DNA of 64,000 nt from Saussurea involucrata (GCA_033807775.1 CM066312.1:31531696-31595695), one strand, 5' to 3'. Shown: positions 21,175 to 34,093, counted from the stretch's first letter. Notes: a model not told the origin generated them from the letters alone. Numbers and translations are program-made.

Positions 21175-22859
21175 AGTAACAACCCGGATTCCCAAACATA
21201 CATCAAATAACATATATTGCATAACAGCGATTCATTACAAAAGATACATCATATAACATTTACGGTCCCTTAGTCTTTACAACCATAATAAGTATTTTAT
21301 TACAAACGTTTTGCTACTAAATAACAAAGTTATAACTACAAACACGTCATGGTCTTCAAAAACATAAGTCTTCCAAAAGTTAGTCATGGATTATCCTTCT
21401 TACTTGCTCTTACTTGATCCACGGCCTGGAATACATATTTTTAAAACAAAATGAGGGTTAGACCTAGTGGTCTAAGTGAGAAAATCCCTGTCAGTTTAAA
21501 ATCATTTAAACAAACACCACATATATAACATACTTTGAATACCAATTAAGACTCGTATGCATTGTGTACTTCCCTGTCTCATTTCCCTTGGCCATATTAA
21601 TTGGTTGTGAGCCAACTAATCAGTTTACTCCGCTGCACTAATATACAACCAACACCGCTGTCCCTCCGTACAGCCAACTCCACCGGTCCTAAGCCCGGCC
21701 AACGTGTACTCGTGTAGTGTAATGCTCGTATAAACATAATATACACCTCAATATATCATACTTCATACATATGCACATTATGACACTATTTATCACATTC
21801 TCAATCCACATATATGTTTTCCAGTTTGAAAACATTTTAAAGTAAAACTCACCTGTTTGCTTATTAAAACGCTTCCAATCTTTTCTCAAAATGATTCAGC
21901 TTTCACCCCAATATCACAGAATCTGAAACAATTAGATACAAATGTCTCTTTACCAAATGGAACACATAAGACTTACTAGGGCTAAGAACTCTAGATAAAT
22001 CTATCTAACTCTTATCCCCAAATTTTTCCCCAAACCCAAACTTAAGTCAAGTCCACAGTATTTCCAGTCCTCATCCATATCCTATCCAAGAGTCGACAAA
22101 ACACAAGGTACTGGATACTCAAAATTATCTGAAATCTCAAAAGTGACCAAACAGCTAGAGTTTCTGGATACTACAAAACTATCCGGACAATACAACTTTC
22201 TGGACAGCACATACAATCCGGACAACACGACTTTCCAGACAACATCAACAATCCGGACGACATCCGGAAACCAAAGTAATCCGGACACCATCCGATATCT
22301 AATTTCATCCGGAAACCATAGAAAAGAGAACATACCGGACACTTCATCTACCGGACACCAGCAAGGAGGAACTACCGGACACCACCAAAAGAAACTACCG
22401 GACACATTCAAATTGTGTCCGGAAACCTCTGTCGGTTTACCCAATTTCTACCCAGAATCGACAGAAAGTTATACTAGACATAAAATCGATTATTCTACTC
22501 CGATAGAAACCTTCTACTAACAATTACAAACATAAAACGTAAAGGAACATACCTTAAATATCACTTCCAAGTAAACCATATAAAGCCCTAGCTAAAAGAA
22601 CATTTCTTCTTCTTCTTCTCTTCTAAAAAACACACACACACACACACTAAACTAATATTTTCTGTTTTAAAATATCTGGAATAAAAAAGGATATTTATAT
22701 CCTAGACCCAATTTGCAATTAAGGCTTGAACTATACAAGAATGGCCAAAACACCCCTAAACTTATAAATTATCCAAACTTACCCTAAACATCAATATTTA
22801 AAGTTAACTAATTTTAACGGAAATAGAATTTAACTAACGAACTTACTCGGGGTATTACA
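21175..22859 (-). mobile_element. G LTR 1 (3' LTR of copy G1, 1685 bp)
   Basis: The plus strand runs from a slightly mutated agtaacaaccc to ggggtattaca, adjacent to the polypurine tract. It contains a dense TCCGGA cluster (about 22180-22400) and a CA run (about 22630-22648). ORFs such as 22143-22520 are translations of the repeat and not genes. Confidence 0.9.
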
Positions 22860-22875
22860 TCATCTCCCCCTCAAA
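22860..22875 (-). promoter_or_regulatory. Polypurine tract of G1
   Basis: Minus strand TTTTGAGGGGGAGATGA immediately before the LTR start. Confidence 0.85.
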
Positions 22876-22985
22876 AGAATTCCGTCCCGGAATTCGGTTA
22901 GGTGAAAAGGTACGGGTACTTAGTTCTCATTTCTAATTCTGATTCCAAGTAGCATCCTGCCCTTTATGATGTCGCCACTGAACTT

Positions 22986-24224
22986 TTACTTGTTTGATCT
23001 CCTTACCATTTCAGGTTCCTCCACGTAATTCAGCCTTTCATCAACCTGTATATCTGGTAGAGAAACTGCATGATCTGGCGTAACCGAACACTTTCGAAAA
23101 TTTGATACGTGAAAAGCGTTGTGGATTCTGCTTAACTCTGGCGAAAGATCTAACCTATAGGCTACTTCACCGATTCTTTCTGTAATTGCAAACGGTCCAA
23201 TGTACCGTGGGCTCAGTTTGCCTTGTTTCCCAAATCGAATGACTACTTTCCAAGGTGAGACTTTTAACATTACAGAATCTCCAACTTGGAATTCTAACGG
23301 TTTTCGGCGTCGGTCAGCGTAGTTTTTCTGTCTGTCTTGAGCTACTTTCAATCGTTCCCGAATTTGAGTAATCTTATCCGCGGTTAACTGAACTATATCT
23401 GGCCCCGCTAATTGTTTCTCTCCCACTTCGTTCCAACACAGAGGCGTTCGGAATTTTCTACCATACAGAACTTCGAACGGTGCCGCTTGAATGCTGGAAT
23501 GATAACTGTTATTGTAGGCAAATTCAATCAACGGCAAATGCTTATCCCACGATCCCCCGAAATCAACAATGCAGGCTCGTAGCATATCTTCTAAAGTCTG
23601 AATCGTTCGTTCACTCTGGCCATCAGTTTGAGGATGATACGGTGTACTTAACTTTATTTGCGTCCCCATCTCTTTTTGAAAACTCCTCCAGAACCTTGAA
23701 GTAAAACGACTATCACGATAAAAAATAATCGAGATTGGAACTCCATGTCGAGTTACTATTTCGTCGATATATAACTTTTCTAGTCTTTCTAACGAATAGG
23801 TTTCTTTTATTGGCAGGAAGTGAGCAGACTTTGTTAACCTGTCAACGATCACCCAAATGGCATCAAATCCTTTCGGAGTCCTTGGTAACTTCGTGATGAA
23901 ATCTGTAGTAATCTGATCCCATTTCCACATAGGTATTTCCAAACGTTGTAACTGACCAAAAGGCTTTTGATGTTCAATCTTTACTTTCTTACAAGTGTTA
24001 CAACCTTCTACATGCTGAGCAATATTCCTTTTCATTCCCGGCCACCAGTAAAATTGTCGTAAATCTTTATACATGTTATTCGTACCTGGATGAATAGAGA
24101 AACGAGACTGATGAGCTTCATGAAGTACCCGATCACGTAAACCACCCAAACGAGGCACCCAAAATCTATTTTCCAAACACAGTAACCCACGATCATCTTT
24201 TACGAGTGATGCTGATATACCCAC
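22986..24224 (-). pseudogene. G1 integrase and C-terminal tail
   Basis: 412 residues of Ty3/gypsy integrase: HHCC zinc domain (H-x-H then C-NTC), catalytic core with D in TTDF, D in YRDSRF, E in GQSERT, and a GPF-type C-terminal motif (RYIGPFAITE). It ends with the beginning of a chromodomain (LNYVEEPE). Compared with G2, 34 bp are missing near 23012, which shifts the frame and destroys the chromodomain. The residue next to the second catalytic Asp is also altered (FYRD against SDRD in G2). Integrase would join element DNA to chromosomes, and the chromodomain would guide it to modified histones; this copy cannot do so. Confidence 0.85.
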
Positions 24225-24230
24225 TAACCG

Positions 24231-25975
24231 TTATGTTTTCAAGTGTTCTTCTTGAAAGGCTTCTACTTGACACTTCTTCAATTCGTCAAAGATGTTAGGT
24301 AGAAGTTCAGTTCGTAGTGCAATGGCCTTTATTGTTCCGCTTCTCTCTTGGCGACTTAGTGCATCAGCTACCACATTCGCCTTCCCCGGATGATAAAGAA
24401 TTTCGCAATCGTAATCATTCACCAATTCTAACCATCTTCTTTGCCTCATATTCAATTCTCGTTGATCGAAGAGATGTTGGAGACTCTTATGATCGGTATA
24501 AATTTGACATTTAGAGTCGTAGAGATAATGTCTCCAAATCTTTAGCGAGAAAACAACTGCTGCAACTTCCATGTTGTGTGTAGGATACTGCCGTTCATGA
24601 TTCTTCAGTTGTCGAGAAGCATAAGCAATAACTTTTCCATGTTGCATTAATACACATCCCAATCCTAGTTTGGAGGCATCACTGTAAACAACAAAGTCAT
24701 TTGAACCTTCAGGTAGTGATAGTATCGGTGCGCTACAAAGTTTTTCTTTCAATATTCGGAATGCTTCATCCTGTTCAACTTTCCATTCGAACTTTATATT
24801 CTTTCGGGTCAACTTGGTCAGGGGCGTAGCGATACGAGAGAAATCTTGTATAAACTTTCGATAGTAGCCAGCTAAACCCAGAAAACTTCGTACTTCTATT
24901 GGCGTTCTCGACAGTTCCCAATTTTCAATTGCCTCTACTTTCATCGGATCAACTTGAATACCTTTTTCGAAACTACATGCCCAAGAAATTGAACTTCCCG
25001 TAGCCAGAATTCGCATTTGGAGAATTTAGCATATAGCTGTTTCTTTTTCAACAATTTCAAGAATCAAACGAAGGTGTTGAGCGTGCTCTTCTTCAGATCG
25101 AGAGTAGATAAGGATATCATCGATAAACACAATAACGAATTTATCGAGATATGACTTACATACCCGATTCATTAAATCCATAAAAGCAGCTGGGGTGTTC
25201 GTCAATCCAAAAGGCATCACTAGGAATTCATAGTGACCATACCTTGTGCGAAAAGCAGTTTTCAGAACATCTTCTTCTTTAACCTTTAGATGATGATAAC
25301 CAGACCTTAAATCAATTTTTGAGAAATAACAGCTCCAACTATTTGATCAAAGAGGTCATCAATTCTGGGAAGCGGATACTTATTCTTGATCGTACGCTTA
25401 TTCAGTTCCCGATAATCAATAAACATTCTCATCGACCCGTCTTTCCTTTTCACAAACAGAACTGGTGCTCCCCACGGTGACGTACTGGGTCTGATGAAGC
25501 CCTTATCAGAAAGATCTTGTAGTTGCGTCATCATTTCTTTCATCTCTAGAGGTGCCAGACGATACGGTGCACGGGCAATAGGAGCGGCTCCAGGAAACAG
25601 ATCTATACCAAACTCTACTTGTCTAACGGGTGGAAGACTATTCAAATCTTCTGGGAAAACTTCCGAAAATTCACAAACAACCGGGATATCTTCCAACTTA
25701 TTCTTTTCTAGCTTAGTATCTATCACATAAGCTAAATAACTCGTGCAGCCTTTATTAACACACTTACGGGCTTTCATCATAGAGATAAGGCAAGACTGAT
25801 GATTTCTACGCTCACCATAAATCACTATTGGTCCCTTCTCAGGTAAAACAACATTGATCAGCTTCCTATCACAATTTATACTAGCTTGATTCTCGGCTAA
25901 CCAATCCATTCCCACTACCACATCAAACTCAATCAAAGCTATAGGGAAATAACTGGATAGGTACTCCACACCCAT
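24231..25975 (-). pseudogene. G1 protease end, reverse transcriptase and RNase H, frameshifted
   Basis: Three open pieces. 25975-25307 covers the protease tail (VVGMDWL) and RT fingers (APYRLAP, GAPVLFVKRKDGS, DYRELN, YPLPRIDDLFDQ). 25220-25026 carries MPFGLTN, FIDDI at the active site, and YSRSEEEH. 25016-24231 covers the RT thumb and RNase H (VVYSDASKLGLG, TDHKSL, VADALSRQ). One-base deletions relative to G2 near 25330 and 24977 break the frame, and another break near 25020 is shared with G2. The enzyme is dead. Confidence 0.85.
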
Positions 25976-27413
25976 CTATATTTATAACACAACTATAAAA
26001 TACCTCTTTAACCGGTACTTGATTATCATTTGCAGTATCTACCATTAAAGCATGATCTAACACTTTAGGCTTTAAACGCATATAAGCAGCAAAAGAAGGA
26101 GACACAAACGATCGATTTGCAACAGAGTCAAATAACACTTTAGCACGTGTAGAGTTTATTAGGAATGTACCTGTAACCACATCAGGAGTTTCTTCTGCTT
26201 CTTGTGTTGTCATTTGGAAGGCTCGACCCCTTGCTCTTGGTAGCTCTGGCCTTTGCACTACTGGTCCAACACCTATTGGTCTCACTGACATACCACCATG
26301 CTGTACTCTCCCCCGTGGACAATCAGACTGAATATGATCAGGAGAATTGCATGAGAAACAAAATCGTGTTACCCGACAGTGTTTAGCAATATGGCCGGTC
26401 TTTCCACACTTGTAACAAACTCGAGGATCAACTTGACAATTTCCTTGATGAATACGGTTGCATCTTGGACAAGGTCTTTCCACTGGTCTGAAAGGTGTAC
26501 GACTATCAAACCTCTGAAATCTGGACTTCTTTGGATCATATTGTGGTCCTTCCCATTTTCTTTTTCCAGTACTTTTATCACTAGCATCTCTCCCTTTATC
26601 CCGTTCCACATTTTCCGCTGCATCTACCGCGACTGAGAAGGTATCCGGTCCCTTTGCAATCACTAGACTTCTGATTTTTGAATTTAACCCGAAGATAAAC
26701 CTTTCCATCTTAAGTGCCTCCGTGGCAACGTAGTACTCAGCGAAACGAGACTTCTCCAGAAAACGAGCGGTATAATCCCGAACTGATAAACTTCCCTGTT
26801 GCAGGTTCATGAACTCTTCTTCTAGTTGTCTAACTGCTTCTTGAGGACAAAACTGTCACTTGAAAGCTATAGTGAATTCTTCCCAAGAAAAAGTATAATA
26901 CACATCTGATCCTCTAGAGGTAATAAGAGCTTCCCACCAATATAACGCATCCGCCTTCAGCATTGCAGTTCCATATAGAACTCTATCTTCGTCGACACAT
27001 TTACTAGTTTTGAAGATAGCTTCTATCTCTTTTAGCCACCTCATAGCCTTCACTGAATCTCTTTCTCCTGAGTAGGTTGGAGGTTTGCAACTTAGAAACA
27101 TCTTATAATCACACTTCCTTGGCACCGGTATGACAGTAGGTGTAATGGGCATCTCGTCTTCGAGATTAGGATCTGGTATTTCAGTTTTAGTATTACTAGT
27201 TCGGTCGAACATAGCTTGTATACTTGCTTGCAGTCTTCCCATTTCAGCCGTCAAATCATTTCTTGTAACAAATTCGGTACCCCGCGACTGAACTCTGCCT
27301 CCTGTTCTGCCCCTACCTCGTTCTCCCCCTCTTCCCCTCGTCGCGACTGTTGGATTCGTCCGATTAGGATTTCCTTCTCCCTCTCTATTTGTACGTCGAG
27401 TACCACTTGTCAT
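25929..27413 (-). pseudogene. G1 gag and aspartic protease
   Basis: The start is placed at the ATG at 27413 (MTSGTRRT); an upstream in-frame ATG at 27482 lies in the leader. An Arg/Gly-rich N-terminus is followed by the gag capsid-like region (MRWLKEIEAIF, ADALYWWEAL, LSVRDYTARF) and three Cys/His knuckles (CPRC, CYKCGKTGHIAKHC, CFSCNSPDHIQSDC). It carries an in-frame TGA at 26856-26858 where G2 has Arg. The protease active site D-S-G is D-S-V here (26118-26129), so protease would be inactive. A one-base insertion near 25945, shared with G2, separates it from pol. Confidence 0.85.
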
Positions 27414-27656
27414 TCTGTTGATTTCAACAAGGTTAATATACACATAAACACATACGCCATATAATAAGGTATTCCAGTTCAAACATGTACCTTTAAGTTC
27501 ACAATTACACTGGCCAGATGTAATTTGAAATTACCTTACATGATGTTCCTTCTACCTTTTATATTTAGCATCCCAAGGTTCTAACATAATAGGGACATCC
27601 TACTTCACATGCAGTTTAAGTTAGGTATGGATCCGAATACCTAAATCCCTTAAACC

Positions 27657-27670
27657 TGGCTCTGATACCA
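27657..27670 (-). other. Primer-binding site of G1
   Basis: Minus strand TGGTATCAGAGCCA, complementary to the 3' end of initiator Met tRNA, two bases from the 5' LTR. Confidence 0.9.
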
Positions 27671-27672
27671 TC

Positions 27673-29299
27673 TGTAACGACCCGGATTCCCAAACATACA
27701 TCAATTAACATATATTGCATAACAGCGTTTCATTAGAAAAGATACATCATATAACATTTACGGTCCCTTGGTCTTTACAACCATAATAAGTATTTCATTA
27801 CAAACGTTTTGCTACTAAATAACAAAGTTATAACTACAAACACGTCATGGTCTTCAAAAACATAAGTCTTCCAAAAGCTAGTCACGGATTATCCTTCTTA
27901 CTTGCTCTTACTTGATCCACGACCTGGAATACATATTTTTAAAACAAAATGAGGGTTAGACCTAGTGGTCTAAGTGAGAAAATCTCTGTCAGGCTAAAAT
28001 CATTTAAACAGACACCATATATAACATACTTTGAATACCAATTAAGACGCGTATGCATTGTGTACTTCCCTGTCTCATTTCCCTTGGCCATATTAATTGG
28101 TTGCGAGCCAACTAATCAGTTTACTCCGCTGCACTAATATACAGCCAACTTCGCTGTCCCTCCGTACAACCAACTCCACCGGTCCTAAGCCCGACCAACG
28201 TGTACTCGTGTAGTGTAATGCTCGTATAAACATAATATACACCTAAATATATCATACTTCATACATATGCACATTATTACACTATTTATCACATTCTCAA
28301 TCCACATATATGTATTCAAGTTTGAAAACATTTTAAAGTAAATCTCACCTGTTTGCTTATTAAAACGCTTCCAAGCTTTTCTCAACACGATTCAGCTTTC
28401 ACCCCAAATTCACAGAATCTGAAACAATTAGATACAAATATCTCTTTACCAAATGGAACACATAAGACTTACTAGGGCTAAGAACTCTAGATAAATCTAT
28501 CTAACTCTTATCCTCAAATGTTTCCCCAAAACCAAAACTTAAGTCAAGTCCACAGTATTTCCAGTCCTCATCCATATCCTATGCAAGAGTCGACAAAACA
28601 CAAGGTACTGGATACTATAAAACTATCCGGACAATACAACTTTCCGGACAACACATACAATCCGGACAACACGACTTTCCGGACAACATCAACAATCCGG
28701 ACGACATCCGGAAACCAAAGTAATCCGGACACCATCCGGTATCTAATTTCATCCGGAAACCATAGAAAAGAGAACTTACCGGACACTTCATCTACCGGAC
28801 ACCAGCAATGGGGAACTACCGGACACCACCAAAAGAAACTACCGGACACATTCAAATTGTGTCCGGAAACCTTTGTCGGTTTACCCAATTTCTACCCAGA
28901 ATCGACAGAAATTAATACTAGACATGAAATCGATCATTCTACTCCGATAGAAACCTTCTACTAACAATTACAAACATAAAATGTAAAGGAACATACCTTA
29001 AATATCACTTCCAAGTAAACCAATTAAAGCCCTAGCCAAAAGACCCTTTCTTCTTCTTCTTCTCTTCTCAAAAACACACACACACACTAAACTGATATTT
29101 TCTATTTTAAAATATCTGGAATCAAAAAGGATATTTATATCCTAGACTCAATTTGCAATTAAGGCTTGAACTATACAAGAATGGCGAAAACACCCCTAAA
29201 CTTATAAATTACCCAAACTTACCCTAAACATCAAATTTTAAAGTTAACTAATTTTAACGGAAAGAGAATTTAACTAACGAACTTACTCGGGGTATTACA
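27673..29299 (-). mobile_element. G LTR 2, shared by G1 (as 5' LTR) and G2 (as 3' LTR), 1627 bp
   Basis: It runs from tgtaacgaccc to ggggtattaca. On its left lies the G1 primer-binding site, on its right the G2 polypurine tract (minus strand GAGGGGGAGATGA, 29300-29313). It therefore serves both internal regions. Confidence 0.9.
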
Positions 29300-29430
29300 T
29301 CATCTCCCCCTCAAAAGAATTCCGTCCCGGAATTCGGTTAGGTGAAAAGGTACGGGTACTTAGTTCTCATTTCTGATTCTGATTCCAAGGTAGCATCCTG
29401 CCCTTTATGATGTCGCCACTAAACTTTTAC

Positions 29431-31227
29431 TTATTTGATCTCCTTACCATTCCGCAAAACTTTGACTTTACTGTCAACAATGGCTTCAGGTTCCTCCACG
29501 TAATTCAGCCTTTCATCAAACTGTATATCTGGTAGAGAAACTGCCTGATCTGGCGTAACCAAACACTTTCGAAAATTTGATACGTGAAAAGCGTTGTGGA
29601 TTCTGCTTAACTCTAGCGGAAGATCTAACCTGTAGGCTACTTCACCGATTCTTTCTGTAATTGCAAACGGTCCAATGTACCTTGGGCTCAGTTTGCCTTG
29701 TTTCCCAAATCGAATGACTCCTTTCCAAGGTGAGACTTTTAACATTACAGAATCTCCAACTTGGAATTCTAACGGTTTTCGGCGTCGGTCAGCGTAGCTT
29801 TTCTGTCTGTCTTGAGCTACTTTCAATCGTTCCCGAATCTGAGTAATCTTATCCGTGGTTAACTGAACTATATCTAGCCCCGCTAATTGTTTCTCTCCCA
29901 CTTCGTTCCAACAGAGAGGCGTTCGACATTTTCTACCATACAGAACTTCGAATGGTGCCGCTTGAATGCTGGAATGATAACTGTTATTGTAGGCAAACTC
30001 AATCAACGGCAAATGCTTATCCCACGATCCCCCGAAATCAACAATGCAGGCTCGTAGCATATCTTCTAAATTCTGAATCGTTCGTTCACTTTGACCGTCA
30101 GTTTGAGGATGATACGTTGTACTTAACTTTATTTGCGTCCCCATCTCTTTTTGAAAACTCCTCCAGAACCTTGAAGTAAAACGACTATCACGATCAGAAA
30201 TAATCGAGATTGGAACTCCATGTCGAGTTACTATTTCGTCGATATATAACTTGGCTAGTCTTTCTAACGAATAGGTTTCTTTTATTGGTAGGAAGTGAGC
30301 AGACTTTGTCAACCTGTCAACGATCACCCAAATGGCATCAAATCCTTTCGGAGTCCTTGGTAACTTCGTGATGAAATCTGTAGTAATCTGATCCCATTTC
30401 CACATAGGTATTTCCAAACGTTGTAACTGACCAAAAGGCTTTTGATGTTCAATCTTTACTTTCTTACAAGTGGTACAACCTTCTACATGCTGAGCAATAT
30501 TCCTTTTCATTCCCGGCCACCAGTAAAATTGTCGTAAATCTTTATACATCTTATTCGTACCTGGATGAATAGAGAAACGAGACTGATGAGATTCATGAAG
30601 TACCCGATCACGTAAACCACCCAAACGAGGCACCCAAATTATATTTTCCAAGCACAGTAACCCACAATCATCTTTTACGAGTGATGCTAATATACCCACT
30701 AACCGTTCTGTTTTCAAGTGTTCTTCTTGAAAGGCTTCTACTTGACACTTCTTCAATTCGTCAAAGATGTTAGGTAGAAGTTCAGCTCGTAGTGTAGTGG
30801 CCTTTATTGTTCCGCTTCTCTCTTGGCGACTCAGTGCATCAGCTACCACATTCGCCTTCCCCGGATGATAAAGAATTTCGCAGTCGTAATCATTCACCAA
30901 TTCTAACCATCTTCTTTGCCTCATATTCAATTCTCGTTGATCGAAGAGATGTTGGAGACTCTTATGATCGGTATAAATTTGACATTTAGAGCCGTAGAGA
31001 TAATGTCTCCAAATCATTAGCGCGAAAACAACTGCTGCAAGTTCCATGTCGTGTGTAGGATACTGTCGTTCATGATCCTTCAGTTGTCGAGAAGCATAAG
31101 CAATAACTTTTCCATGCTGCATTAATACACATCCCAATTCTAGTTTGGAGGCATCACTGTAAACAACAAAGTCATTTGAACCTTCAGGTAGTGATAGTAT
31201 CGGTGCGCTACAGAGTTTTTCTTTCAA
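29431..31227 (-). pseudogene. G2 RNase H, integrase and start of chromodomain
   Basis: 598 residues uninterrupted: RNase H (VVYSDASKLELG, DMELAAVVFAL, TDHKSL, VADALSRQ), HHCC zinc domain (CTTCKK), integrase core with D (TTDF), D (SDRDSRF) and E (GQSERT), GPF motif, and LNYVEEPEAIVDSKVKVLRN, which opens a Tekay-type chromodomain. The chromodomain is then cut by a TAA and the recognisable remainder (W-x-HHKGQDAT) lies out of frame beyond 29431. This is the best-preserved enzyme stretch of the array. Confidence 0.85.
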
Positions 31228-31230
31228 TAT

Positions 31231-32413
31231 TCAGAATGCTTCATCCTGTTCTGCTTTCCATTCGAACTTTCTATTCTTTCGGGTCAACTTGGTCAGGGGC
31301 GTAGCGATACGAGAGAAATCTTGTACAAACTTTTGATAGTCGCTAGCTAAACCCATAAAACTTCGTACTTCTGTTGGCGTTCTCGGCGGTTCCCACTTTT
31401 CAATTGCCTCTACTTTCATCGGATCAACTTGAATACCTTTTTCCGAAACTACATGCCCAAGAAATTGAACTTCCCGTAGCCAGAATTCGCATTTGGAGAA
31501 TTTAGCATATAGCTGTTCCTTTTTCAACAATTTCAAGAATCAAACGAAGGTGTTGAGCGTGCTCTTCTTCGGATCGAGAGTAAATAAAGATATCATCGAT
31601 AAACACAATAACGAATTTATCGAGATATGACTTACATACCTGATTCATTAAATCCATAAAAGCAGCTGGGGCGTTCGTCAGTCCAAAAGGCATCACTAGG
31701 ATTTCAGAGTGACCATACCTTGTGCGAAACGCAGTTTTCAAAACATCTTCTTCTTTAACCTTTAGCTGATGATAACCAGACCTTAAATCAATTTTTGAGA
31801 AATAACAAGCTCCAACTAATTGATCAAAGAGGTCATCAATTCTGGGAAGCGGATACTTATTCTTGATCGTATGCTTATTCAGTTCCCGATAATCAATACA
31901 CATTCTCATCGACCCGTCTTTCTTTTTCACAAACAGAACTGGTGCTCCCCACGGTGACGTACTGCGTCATCATTTCTTTCATCTCTGGAGGTGCCAGACG
32001 ATACGGTGCACGGGCAACAGGAGCGGCTCCAGGAATCATATCTATACCAAACTCTACTTGTCTAACGGGTGGAAGACTATTCAAATCTTCTGGGAAAACT
32101 TCCGAAAATTCACAAACAACCGGGATATCTTCTAATTATTCTTTTCTAGCTTAGTATCTATCACATAAGCTAAATAACTCATGCAACCTTTATTAACACA
32201 CTTACGGGCTTTCATCATAGAGATAAGGCAAGACTGATGATTTCTACGGTCACCATAAATCACTACTGGTCCCTTCTCAGGTAAGATAACATTGATCAGC
32301 TTCTTATTACAATTTATACTAGCCTGATTCTCGGCTAACCAATCCATTCCCACTACCACATCAAACTCAATCAAAGCTATAGGGAAATAACTGGATAGGT
32401 ACTCCACACCCAT
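31231..32413 (-). pseudogene. G2 protease end and reverse transcriptase, frameshifted
   Basis: Pieces at 32413-32132 (FDVVVGMDWL), 32084-31893, 31930-31502 (YFSKIDLRSGYHQL, MPFGLTNAPAAF, FIDDI) and 31536-31231 (LRE-x-QFLGHVVSEKGI). Relative to G1 a 38-bp deletion near 31965 removes the start of the RT fingers (including the GFIRPS-SPWG block), and one base is missing near 32135. A frame break between the FIDD piece and the thumb is shared with G1. Confidence 0.85.
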
Positions 32414-33850
32414 CTATATTTATAACACAACTATAAAATACCTCTTTAACCGGTACTTGATTATCATTTGCAGTATCTACCATTAAAGCATGATCTAACA
32501 CTTTAGGCTTTAAACGCATATAAGCAACAAAAGAAGGAGACACACACGATCGGTTTGCACCAGAGTCAAATAACACTTTAGCATGTGTAGAGTTTATTAG
32601 GAATGTACCTGTAACCACATCAGGAGTTTCTTCTGCTTCTTGTGATGTCATTTGGAAGGCTCGACCCCTTGCTCTTGGTAGCTCTGGCCTTTGCACTACT
32701 GGTCCAACACCTGTTGGTCTCACTGACGTACCACCTTGTTGTACTCTCCCCCGTGGACAAACAGACTGAATGTGATCAGGAGAATTGCATGAAAAACAAA
32801 ATCGTGTTACCCGACAGTCTTTAGCAATATGGCCGGTCTTTCCACACATGTAACAAACTCGAGGATCAACTTGACAATTTCCTTGATGAATACGGTTGCA
32901 TCTTGGACAAGGTGTTTCCACTGGTATGAAAGGTGTACGACTATCAAACCTATGAAATCTGGACTTCTTTGGATCATATTGTGGTCCTTCCCATTTTCTT
33001 TTTCCAGTACTTTTATCACTAGCATCTCTCCCTTTATCCCGTTCCACATTTTCCGCTGCATCTACCGCGACTGAGAAGGTATCCGGTCCCTTTGCAATCA
33101 CTAGACTTCTGATTTTTGAATTTAACCCGAAGATAAACCTTTCCATCTTAAGTGCCTCTGTGGCAACGTAGTACTCAGCGAAACGAGACTTCTCCAGAAA
33201 ACGAGCGGTATAATCCCGAACTGATAAACTTCCCTGTTGCAGGTTCATGAACTCTTCTTCTAGTTGTCTAACTGCTGCTTGAGGACAAAACTGTCTCTTG
33301 AAAGCTATAGTGAATTCTTCCCAAGAAAAAGTATAATACACATCTGATCCTCTAGAGGTAATAAGAGCTTCCCACCAATATAACGCATCCGCCTTCAGCA
33401 TTGCAGTTCCATATAGAACTCTATCTTCGTCGACACATTTACTAGTTTTGAAGATAGCTTCTATCTCTTTTATCCACCTCATAGCCTTCACTGGATCTCT
33501 TTCTCCTGAGTAGGTTGGAGGTTTGCAACTTAGAAACATCTTATAATCACACTTCCTTGGCACCGGTATGACAGTAGGTGTAATGGGCATCTCGTCTTCC
33601 AGATTAGGATCTAGTATTTCAGTTTCAGTATTACGAGTTCGGTCGAACATAGCTTGTATATTTTCTTGCAGTCTTCCCATTTCAGCCGTCAAATCGTTTC
33701 TTGTAACAAATTCGGTACCCCGCGACTGAACTCTGCCTCCTGTTATGCCCCTACCTCGTTCTCCCCCTCTTCTCCTCGTCCCGACTGTTGGATTCGTCCG
33801 ATTAGGATTTCCTTCTCCCTCTCTTTTTTACGTCGAGTACCACTTGCCAT
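32367..33850 (-). pseudogene. G2 gag and aspartic protease
   Basis: Same domains as G1: gag capsid-like region, three Cys/His knuckles, and protease with the canonical D-S-G-A at 32556-32567. The ATG (33848-33850) is followed after about 10 codons by a one-base deletion near 33825, so the N-terminal Arg/Gly-rich part is out of frame; the frame is open from 33692. It shares the one-base insertion before pol with G1. Confidence 0.85.
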
Positions 33851-34093
33851 TCTGTTGATTTCAATAAGGTTAATATACACATAAACACATACCCCATATA
33901 ATAAGGTATTCCAGTTCAAACATTTACCTGTAAGTTCCCAATTACACTGCCAGATGTAATTTGAAATTACCTTACATGATGTTCCTTCTACCTTTTAGAT
34001 TTAGCATCCCAAGGTTCTAACATAATAGGGACATCCTACTTCACACGCAGTTTAAGTCTAGGTATGGATCCGAATACCTAAACCTCTTAAACT

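Larger units (their letters stand above)
13114..28149. repeat. Left copy of a 15-kb near-identical direct repeat
   Basis: It matches 48961-64000. I found six substitutions (13824, 16784, 19665, 23673, 25290, 27056) and two dinucleotide length differences (CA run near 22640, TA run near 28020) in about 15 kb. Identity starts abruptly at 13114, inside the C' coding region, and is still running at the window end. The whole unit 13114-48960 is probably the duplicated segment. Confidence 0.95.

Noticed and set aside
22143..22520. Open frames rich in Pro-Asp-Thr and Gly-Asn-His in G LTRs (also 28518-28964, 35069-35353, 57990-58367)
   Set aside because: They are translations of the TCCGGACA repeat cluster, lie in LTRs and change frame from copy to copy.
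27657..27670. tRNA-like sequence next to the LTRs
   Set aside because: Only the complement of a tRNA 3' end is present; no cloverleaf can be formed. It is a primer-binding site.
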